From DAIMZI01 sp036734025 (lineage in GTDB: Bacteria; Pseudomonadota; Alphaproteobacteria; Rhizobiales; Rhodomicrobiaceae): a stretch of DNA of 64,000 bases. This document shows positions 17,455 to 24,287 of the stretch, piece by piece; positions within the stretch are counted from its first letter, which is position 1, and each line of letters begins with the position of its first letter. The notes beneath the pieces were generated by a model. The model made no database searches, was not told the DNA's origin, and saw only the letters and a list, made by a program, of their open reading frames with translations. The DNA is taken from the NCBI GenBank assembly GCA_036734025.1, contig DAIMZI010000007.1, positions 54,081-118,080 of the forward strand. The letters run 5' to 3'. Made by a program: the position numbers and the translations under genes.

Positions 17455-18864
17455 ATGATACCCGTGACCATTTTCGCCGAACGCACCGTGGCCGTGTTTG
17501 GCCTGGGGCTGTCCGGCATAGGCGCGGCCCGCGCCCTTCAGGCCGGCGGCGCGCGTGTGCTGGCCTGGGACGACAACGAGGGATCGCGCGCTCAGGCCAT
17601 TGCCGTTGGCGTCGGGGTTACGGACCTGCGTACGGCCGACTGGCGCGGCATTGCCGCGCTCGTGCTCGCGCCCGGTGTACCGCTCACCCATCCCCGGCCC
17701 CATTGGGTGGTCGATCGCGCGCGGGATGCGGGCGTCGAGGTGATCGGCGACACCGAACTCTTCTGCCGCGAGCGAGCCCTTCTAGGCGGCCCCGGCAAGG
17801 TCGTCGCTATAACCGGGACGAACGGCAAATCCACCACCTCGGCGCTGAGCGCGCATATCCTGTCGAGCACCGGCAGGCGCACGGCGCTTGGCGGCAACAT
17901 CGGCAAGGCCGTGCTGGAATTGCCGCGCCTGGCGCCGGACATGCACTACGTCATCGAATATTCGTCCTTCCAGATCGATCTGACACCGGGGCTGAGGGCG
18001 GATGTCGCGGCCCTGCTGAACATTCAGCCCGATCATCTCGATCGCCACGGCACGCTTGACAACTATGCCGCGATCAAGGCGCGCATCTTTTCCGGCCTTG
18101 GCGCGGCGGACCACGGCGTCATCGGCGCGGACGACGCCTTGTGCGCGGCGATCGCAGCAAACTGGATCTCGCCGGCATCGCGCCGCGTGATCGCCACGAG
18201 CTGCACGGTCGATAACGGCGTCTATGTGCGCGACGGGCTGTTGTTCGAGGTCGAGGATCGGCTTGTGCATGCCCCGATCAGCCTGCGCGGCATCGCCTCG
18301 CTGCGCGGCGCGCACAACTGGCAGAACGCCGCTGCCGCCTTCGCCATCGCGCGCGCTCTCGGGCTGGCGCGCGAGGAGATCATCGGGGGCTTGCGCAGCT
18401 TTCCCGGCCTGGCGCACCGCATGGAAGAAGTTGGCCGGCTGGGCCGCGCCATCTTCATCAACGACAGCAAGGCGACCAACGCGGACGCCGCCGGGCGCGC
18501 GCTTGCCTGTTTTGATCCGGTATTCTGGATCCTCGGCGGCCAGCCCAAGGAGGGCGGGCTGAGCGGCCTTGAGTCTGCTTTTTCTCATGTCACCAAGGCC
18601 TACCTGATCGGCCAGGCAGCCGAAGAGTTCGCCCGCCAGCTCAAGGGGCGCGTGCCGTTCGAGATGTGCGGAACGCTGGAACGCGCCGTGACGGCCGCGG
18701 CGCGTGATGCGCTTGCCTCCAAGGCCCGCCAGCCTGTCGTGCTGCTGTCGCCGGCGTGCGCATCCTATGACCAGTTCGCCAATTTCACCGCCCGCGGAGA
18801 GGCCTTCCGCCGTGCCGTCGCCGGCCTTGAAGGCGTGGCAATGCGTGAGGCCCTCGCGGCATGA
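17455..18864 (+). CDS. murD: UDP-MurNAc-L-alanine: D-glutamate ligase MurD
   Basis: A 469-aa cytoplasmic Mur ligase that adds D-glutamate. The N-terminal nucleotide-sugar domain has VFGLGLSGIGAARAL, the central ATPase P-loop reads ITGTNGKSTTSAL, and the C-terminal domain has FINDSKATNADAA. The order fits the dcw cluster (mraY-murD-ftsW) and the stop overlaps ftsW by 4 bases. A GGATAA element precedes the ATG. Confidence 0.96.
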   Translation: MIPVTIFAERTVAVFGLGLSGIGAARALQAGGARVLAWDDNEGSRAQAIAVGVGVTDLRTADWRGIAALVLAPGVPLTHPRPHWVVDRARDAGVEVIGDTELFCRERALLGGPGKVVAITGTNGKSTTSALSAHILSSTGRRTALGGNIGKAVLELPRLAPDMHYVIEYSSFQIDLTPGLRADVAALLNIQPDHLDRHGTLDNYAAIKARIFSGLGAADHGVIGADDALCAAIAANWISPASRRVIATSCTVDNGVYVRDGLLFEVEDRLVHAPISLRGIASLRGAHNWQNAAAAFAIARALGLAREEIIGGLRSFPGLAHRMEEVGRLGRAIFINDSKATNADAAGRALACFDPVFWILGGQPKEGGLSGLESAFSHVTKAYLIGQAAEEFARQLKGRVPFEMCGTLERAVTAAARDALASKARQPVVLLSPACASYDQFANFTARGEAFRRAVAGLEGVAMREALAA

Positions 18865-20045
18865 GGCTGTCTCGCGCCGAGCGCAGCCTCGTTTCCGACT
18901 GGTGGTTCTCGATCGACCGGTCGCTGGTTGCGACGGTGCTGGCGCTGATGTTTGCGGGCATGTTGTTTTCCTTCGGCGCGGGGCCGGCTGCCGCCGAACG
19001 GCTCGGCGCCGGGGAATATCATTTCACCCAGCGCCATGCGCTGTTCCTCGCCGCCTCACTCGTGGTCTTCTTCTGGGCCTCGCTGCTCTCGCCCAGACAG
19101 ATGCGCCGGCTCGCAGCGGTTCTGTTCGTGCTCGGCTGCGCGCTCATGGTCGCCGCGCTCATCCAGGGGGTCGAGCGCAATGGCGCGGTGCGCTGGCTCG
19201 TCGCCGGCGGTTTCACCATTCAGCCCTCCGAGATCGTCAAGCCCGGTTTCACGGTGCTTTGCGCCTGGCTGATGGCCGAGGGTGTCTGGCGCACAGATGT
19301 GCCGGCCACGCAGATCGCGCTTGGCCTGCTTGTCCTGTTCGCGGGGCTTTTGCTGCTTCAGCCCGATGTCGGTCAGGCCGTCCTTGCCGGCCTTATCTGG
19401 GGCGGGCTGTTCTTCATGGCCGGTTATCCCCTGCGCTGGCTGCTGGCGGTGATCGCAGTTGCCATAAGCGGGTTGGTCGCGATCTATCATGTCGTGCCCC
19501 ACGCAGCGGCGCGCATAGATGCATTCCTCGGCTGGGGCGAGGGCTTGAGCGAACAGACGGCGCTGGCGCTATCGGCTTTTTCCCATGGCGGATGGCTGGG
19601 CCGTGGCGCGGGCGAGGGCATTCTCAAGACGCGTCTGCCCGACAGCCACAATGATTACATCTTCGCCGTCATCGCCGAAGAACTGGGTATTGTGACCTGT
19701 CTCTTGCTGCTTGGCCTGTTCGTGTTTCTGATGGTTCGCGGCGCCCGCGCCGCCTTGCGTGAGGAAAGCCCCTATATTCGGCTTGCAACCGGCGGACTAC
19801 TTATGCTGATTGGTTTTCAGGCATTCATAAATATGGCAGTCAATGTCAATCTGCTGCCCGCCAAGGGGATGACGCTGCCTTTCATTTCCTATGGCGGTTC
19901 ATCGCTGCTATCAATGGCGCTTGCCGCCGGAATGGTTGCCGGCCTGACGCGGCGGCGGCCCAATGCCGGCAGCTATCGGCGAGCCGATGAGGCCGCCGAA
20001 TTCGGAGCATCACACGAAGCTCCGCCACGGGGGATGCGAACGTGA
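18861..20045 (+). CDS. ftsW: septal peptidoglycan glycosyltransferase FtsW
   Basis: A 394-aa SEDS-family membrane glycosyltransferase that polymerises lipid II with FtsI. About ten transmembrane helices are seen after a short cytoplasmic tail. Diagnostic motifs include FTIQPSEIVKP, LQPDVGQAVL, WLGRGAGEG, LPDSHNDYIFAVIAEELG and LPFISYGGSSLLS. The C-terminal ~30 residues are a charged cytoplasmic tail. It overlaps both neighbours by 4 bases (ATGA with murD, GTGA with murG). Confidence 0.96.
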   Translation: MRLSRAERSLVSDWWFSIDRSLVATVLALMFAGMLFSFGAGPAAAERLGAGEYHFTQRHALFLAASLVVFFWASLLSPRQMRRLAAVLFVLGCALMVAALIQGVERNGAVRWLVAGGFTIQPSEIVKPGFTVLCAWLMAEGVWRTDVPATQIALGLLVLFAGLLLLQPDVGQAVLAGLIWGGLFFMAGYPLRWLLAVIAVAISGLVAIYHVVPHAAARIDAFLGWGEGLSEQTALALSAFSHGGWLGRGAGEGILKTRLPDSHNDYIFAVIAEELGIVTCLLLLGLFVFLMVRGARAALREESPYIRLATGGLLMLIGFQAFINMAVNVNLLPAKGMTLPFISYGGSSLLSMALAAGMVAGLTRRRPNAGSYRRADEAAEFGASHEAPPRGMRT

Positions 20046-21217
20046 CCAGACCGTCGATCATGATGGCTGCCGGCGGCACCGGCGGACATATGTTTCCAGC
20101 AACCGCGCTGGCCCAGGAACTGAGCTGGCGCGGCTATGCTATAGACCTTGTCACCGATCCACGCGGCGATACCTATGGCAGCGAATTCCCGGCGCGCGAG
20201 ACCTACCGCGTGCCCTCGGCCACCTTCAAGGGGCGCTCGCCGATCGAGGCGACCAAGACCGTCGCCAAGCTGTCCAGCGGCTTCCAGATGGCCTACAAGA
20301 TCTTCGGCGATGTGCGGCCCAAGGCAATCATCGGTTTTGGCGGCTATCCGACCATACCGCCGATCACCGCCGGTCTTGCGCGAGGCATTCCAACCGTCAT
20401 CCACGAGCAGAATGCCGTCATGGGCCGCGCCAACCGACTGCTCGGCCCGATGGTGCGCGCCATCGCCTACTCGTTCGAGAATACCAAGTTCCTCGAAGGC
20501 AAGCTGTTGCAGAAGGCCTATCTGACCGGAACGCCGCTGCGCCGCACTGTGCTCAACATGCGCGATCAGGTCTATGCCTCGCCATCGCCCACAGGCCAGC
20601 TCAATCTGCTGGTCTTCGGCGGCAGCCAGGGCGCACGCTTCTTCTCCGAAGTCATGCCGGCGGCCTTGCGCCTGCTGCCTGACACCGTGCGCGACCGGCT
20701 GATGGTGGTTCAGCAATGCCGGCCCGAAGATATCGAACGCGTGTTCGATGGCTATGAAAGCGCCGGCGTCGCAGCCGAACTGGCGACATTTTTTGATGAT
20801 CTGCCTGAGCGCATGGCAACAGCGCAACTCATCATTTCGCGCGGCGGCGCAACCACGGTTTCGGAACTGTGCGCCATTGGCCGCCCAGCCATCCTGGTGC
20901 CGCTGCCCCATTCGCTCGACAATGACCAGCTTGAAAACGCAACCCGTTTCGAGCGTGGCGGCGGCGGCTGGTGCTATGAAGAGGCGGCGGTATCGCCCGA
21001 ACGTCTGGCGGGTGCGGTGCGCCGGCTGTTCGAAGAGCCCGGCACGCTGATCCGCGCTGCCGCGGCCGCCAAGGCGATGGCCCATTATGATGCGGTTGAG
21101 CAGCTTGCCAATGTGGTGGAGAGCGTCATCGACCAGACCCCGAGCGAGGAGCAGCAGCAGATCGAAGCGAGCCAGCGCGCCGAGTTGCAGGGCGACGGCG
21201 AGGGGAACAACCGATGA
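20042..21217 (+). CDS. murG: UDP-GlcNAc: undecaprenyl-PP-MurNAc-pentapeptide GlcNAc transferase MurG
   Basis: A 391-aa peripheral membrane GT-B glycosyltransferase that converts lipid I to lipid II. The N-terminal glycine-rich loop reads AAGGTGGHMFPA, with GFGGYPTIP and IHEQNAVMGRANR following. The C-terminal donor site has FGGSQGARFFSE and SRGGATTVSEL. The start is GTG at 20042, set by a GTGA overlap with the ftsW stop. The last ~25 residues form a Gln/Glu-rich tail longer than in many homologues. The stop overlaps murC. Confidence 0.96.
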   Translation: MTRPSIMMAAGGTGGHMFPATALAQELSWRGYAIDLVTDPRGDTYGSEFPARETYRVPSATFKGRSPIEATKTVAKLSSGFQMAYKIFGDVRPKAIIGFGGYPTIPPITAGLARGIPTVIHEQNAVMGRANRLLGPMVRAIAYSFENTKFLEGKLLQKAYLTGTPLRRTVLNMRDQVYASPSPTGQLNLLVFGGSQGARFFSEVMPAALRLLPDTVRDRLMVVQQCRPEDIERVFDGYESAGVAAELATFFDDLPERMATAQLIISRGGATTVSELCAIGRPAILVPLPHSLDNDQLENATRFERGGGGWCYEEAAVSPERLAGAVRRLFEEPGTLIRAAAAAKAMAHYDAVEQLANVVESVIDQTPSEEQQQIEASQRAELQGDGEGNNR

Positions 21218-22659
21218 TGCCGGGCGACCGAAACGGGCTTTATCACATCATCGGTATCGGCGGCATAGGCATGAGCGCCATTGCCGAGGTCATGCACGCC
21301 CGTGGCTACCGCGTGCAGGGCAGCGACCAGAACGACGGAGCCAACATTGCGCGGCTGCGGGGGCTGGGCCTGCGGGCCATGGTCGGCCATGACGCCGCCA
21401 ACATCGACGGCGCTTCGCATGTCATCATCTCGTCGGCCGTCAAGCCCGGCAACCCCGAATTCGATGCCGCGCGCCAACGCGGCCTGCCGGTCATCAGCCG
21501 CGCCGAGATGCTGTGCGAACTGATGCGCCCCAAGGCCAGCATCGCGATCACCGGCACCCATGGCAAGACAACGACCACCTCGATGGTCTCGTGGATGCTT
21601 ACCAATGCGGGCGTCGATCCCACGGTAATCAATGGCGGAATTCTTCAGTCGTGGGGGTCCAATGCGCGGACCGGCGAGGGCGACTGGATGGTGGTCGAGG
21701 CCGACGAGTCCGACGGAACCTTCGTGCGTCTGCCGGCGCGCATCGGCGTCGTCACCAATATCGACCCGGAGCATATGGAGTTCTTCGGGACCGAACGCGC
21801 GCTCCACGAAGCCTTTGCGCGCTTCTTTCGACAAATCCCCTATTATGGCGCGGCTATAGCCGGGATCGACCATCCGGTGGTGCGCCGTCTGCTGGAGGAC
21901 ATGCGCGATCATTTCCGCGGTCGCCGTCTGCTGCGCTATGGCCGCTCGGCCGATGCCGACATCCGGCTTGAGCAGGTGCGCGAGACCGGCAGCGGCGTGA
22001 TGTTCGATGCCCGCCTCGGGCCTGCTGTCCGGGGTGGCGCGCGGCTTATCGAGGGGCTGCGGCTGTCGGTGCCGGGCGAATATAATGCGTTGAACGCGCT
22101 TGCCGCGATCGGGGTGGCAACCGAAGCGGGCTTGAGCGATGACGCCATCGAGGAAGGCCTGCGCAGCTATGCCGGCGTCGCGCGCCGCTTCACCCGAACC
22201 GGCGATTGGAACGGCATCACGGTCTATGATGATTACGCCCATCACCCCGTGGAAATCGGCGCGGTGCTCAAGGCCGCCCGCTCCACCACGCGCGGGCGGG
22301 TCATCGCGGTCATGCAGCCACATCGGTTCTCGCGCCTGAAGGCGCTGCTGGATAGCTTCGCCGGCTGCTTCAGCGATGCCGACATCGCCGTGATCATGCC
22401 GGTCTATGCCGCCGGAGAGCATGCCAATGGCATCGATCATACCACCCTCATCGAGCATGTGCGCGCTTCGGGTCATCCCGAGGTGATGGCGGCCGACAGC
22501 GAGCCGATGCTCGTTCAGACCATCGCGGAGCTGGCCCGACCCGGCGATCTGGTCATTGCGCTGGGGGCCGGCAACATCACGGCTTGGGCCCATGATCTGC
22601 CGCGTCGGTTGCGCGAGTTCGGTGAGGACGGCTTGCGCCATGCGGGGCGCGCGGGATGA
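21214..22659 (+). CDS. murC: UDP-N-acetylmuramate: L-alanine ligase MurC
   Basis: A 481-aa cytoplasmic Mur ligase that adds the first stem-peptide residue. The N-terminal domain begins HIIGIGGIGMSAIAEV, the P-loop reads ITGTHGKTTTTSM, and EADESDGTF and TNIDPEHMEF follow. The C-terminal domain has YDDYAHHPVEI and QPHRFSRLK, both MurC signatures. It overlaps murG and murB by 4 bases each. Confidence 0.97.
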   Translation: MMPGDRNGLYHIIGIGGIGMSAIAEVMHARGYRVQGSDQNDGANIARLRGLGLRAMVGHDAANIDGASHVIISSAVKPGNPEFDAARQRGLPVISRAEMLCELMRPKASIAITGTHGKTTTTSMVSWMLTNAGVDPTVINGGILQSWGSNARTGEGDWMVVEADESDGTFVRLPARIGVVTNIDPEHMEFFGTERALHEAFARFFRQIPYYGAAIAGIDHPVVRRLLEDMRDHFRGRRLLRYGRSADADIRLEQVRETGSGVMFDARLGPAVRGGARLIEGLRLSVPGEYNALNALAAIGVATEAGLSDDAIEEGLRSYAGVARRFTRTGDWNGITVYDDYAHHPVEIGAVLKAARSTTRGRVIAVMQPHRFSRLKALLDSFAGCFSDADIAVIMPVYAAGEHANGIDHTTLIEHVRASGHPEVMAADSEPMLVQTIAELARPGDLVIALGAGNITAWAHDLPRRLREFGEDGLRHAGRAG

Positions 22660-23642
22660 GCGGAGCACCGTTTTCGGCCATTGACGGTGCGCAAGCGCCA
22701 GACGAGATGACCGGCCTGGCGGGTGAGCTTGCCACCGCGCTGCCAGAGCTGCGTGGCCGGCTGCGCGCACAGGTCAGCCTGGCGGATGTGACCTGGTTCC
22801 GTGTCGGCGGGCCTGCGGAAGTCCTGTTCACGCCGGCCGATGAAGCCGATCTGAGCTATTTCCTGCGCCACGTAGCGGAGACGGTGGCGGTGCATGTGAT
22901 CGGTGTCGGATCCAACCTGCTGGTGCGTGATGGCGGGGTGCGCGGTGTCGTCATTCGCCTCGGACGCGGCTTTGGCCAGATCGAACCTGAGCCCGAATGG
23001 CACATCCGCGCCGGCGCCGGTGTGCCGGATGTTCGCCTTGCCCAGGCGGCAGCAAAGGCGGGAATAGCCGGGCTGGCTTTTTATCGCGGCATACCGGGCA
23101 CGATCGGCGGCGCCCTGCGCATGAACGCCGGGGCGCATGGCGCCGAGACGAAGGATGTGCTGGTGCAGGCCCGTGCAGTGGACCGTCGTGGAGAACTTCA
23201 CCTTTTGCCTGTTGACGAACTGCACTACGCCTATCGCCATTGCGGCGCGCCCGACGATTTCATCTTTACTCAGGCGCTCTTTCGCGGGCGGCCGGGGGAG
23301 CAGGCGACGATCGAGGATGAGATGCGCCATGTCGCGGAATATCGCGAGACGCATCAGCCGACGCGGGCGCGCACCGGCGGCTCGACCTTTAAGAACCCGC
23401 CCGGCCACAGCGCATGGCAACTGATAGATGCTGCCGGATGTCGCGGTTTGCGGGTGGGCGGCGCTCATGTCTCCGAGCTTCACTGCAATTTTCTGATAAA
23501 TGAAGGGGATGCCAGCGCCGCGGACATCGAAAAACTGGGTGAAACGGTGCGCGCGCGCGTCAAGGAGGCCAGCAAGATCTTGCTGGAGTGGGAGATCAAA
23601 CGAATCGGGTCTCCCGCCGATGTCGAGAAAGAGGGCGTCTGA
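22656..23642 (+). CDS. murB: UDP-N-acetylenolpyruvoylglucosamine reductase MurB
   Basis: A 328-aa FAD- and NADPH-dependent reductase that makes UDP-MurNAc. The FAD-binding region has TWFRVGGPAEVLF, GVGSNLLVRDGGVRG and YRGIPGTIGGALRMNAGAHG. The substrate domain has GSTFKNP, whose Ser is the usual proton donor, and VGGAHVSELHCNFLIN near the C-terminus. It is the last gene of the cluster here. In most alphaproteobacteria ddl, ftsQ, ftsA and ftsZ follow; instead a convergent small gene and a terminator come next. Confidence 0.96.
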   Translation: MSGAPFSAIDGAQAPDEMTGLAGELATALPELRGRLRAQVSLADVTWFRVGGPAEVLFTPADEADLSYFLRHVAETVAVHVIGVGSNLLVRDGGVRGVVIRLGRGFGQIEPEPEWHIRAGAGVPDVRLAQAAAKAGIAGLAFYRGIPGTIGGALRMNAGAHGAETKDVLVQARAVDRRGELHLLPVDELHYAYRHCGAPDDFIFTQALFRGRPGEQATIEDEMRHVAEYRETHQPTRARTGGSTFKNPPGHSAWQLIDAAGCRGLRVGGAHVSELHCNFLINEGDASAADIEKLGETVRARVKEASKILLEWEIKRIGSPADVEKEGV

Positions 23643-23723
23643 GTGCCAGAGCCGACGGCAAACCAAGGCCATCGCATTGGCGGGCCGCAATCAGAGGTTG
23701 CGATCGGGTGCCCGGATTGGGCT

Positions 23724-23760
23724 AAAAAAAAGCTGCGATCCCGTGTCCCGGATCGCAGCT
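23724..23760 (-). terminator. intrinsic terminator of the small minus-strand gene
   Basis: A perfect 11-bp inverted repeat, AGCTGCGATCC (23731-23741) and GGATCGCAGCT (23750-23760), with an 8-base loop is flanked on the left by a run of eight A (23724-23731). Read on the minus strand this is a GC-rich hairpin followed by a T-tract, placed 19 bases after the stop of the gene at 23779-24063. It may also block read-through between that gene and murB. Confidence 0.8.
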
Positions 23761-23778
23761 CCTCAAAAAATCACGTAT

Positions 23779-24063
23779 TCAGAGAAAAGTTTTCTCTTCA
23801 CGGGAGCGACTACGAATTCGCGCTTCTTCGTATGCGACATCCAGCAAATAGTTCAGAAAGACCAGGTCTGCAGATGCAGCCAAGCTGCTCAGCTCTTTTA
23901 TCATGTCGCGAATATATTCTGCTGTCTCGATTTCAGAAGGGCTGTCTTTCGCAAACTTTACCACTCTGTTCGTGATAGTGTTATTGGATTCAGGTTCCGA
24001 ATTTTTATCGCTTGCGGACATTTCTACTGTTCCGCTTACAACATTGAATTTTGCCTGGCTCAT
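23779..24063 (-). CDS. small conserved-looking acidic helical protein, unknown function
   Basis: A 94-aa protein I cannot name. The N-terminal 35 residues are polar and probably disordered (Ser/Glu/Asn-rich). The C-terminal half is a predicted helical pair including ETAEYIRDMIKELSSLAASA and VFLNYLLDVAYEEAR, a pattern that resembles small hypothetical proteins seen in rhizobia. The ATG at 24063 has GGGGA six to seven bases upstream; the frame extends to 24150 but without a better site. It has its own strong terminator. The local base composition is more AT-rich than the dcw genes. It sits where ddl or ftsQ might be expected but resembles neither. Confidence 0.7.
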   Translation of the reverse strand: MSQAKFNVVSGTVEMSASDKNSEPESNNTITNRVVKFAKDSPSEIETAEYIRDMIKELSSLAASADLVFLNYLLDVAYEEARIRSRSREEKTFL

Positions 24064-24287
24064 TTCTATTCCCCGAACGTTTGACATTGTGTGCAGCCGC
24101 CACACTGACACCACTATTATAGGGATACACGCATGAGTTGCCCTTCGCAAGCGGGTTCGCGCGACTGATAATCATTATTTGACTCAGATGCGTGAAATCC
24201 CCATTTTCTACATCTTGTTGCTTATCATCCGGTTGCACGGGGCAGGATACGGCGCCGGTATACCCATCACCGCCCGAAACGGACCGC

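Noticed and set aside
21085..22770. 561-aa frame on the minus strand
   Set aside because: Antisense to murC; no recognisable motif.
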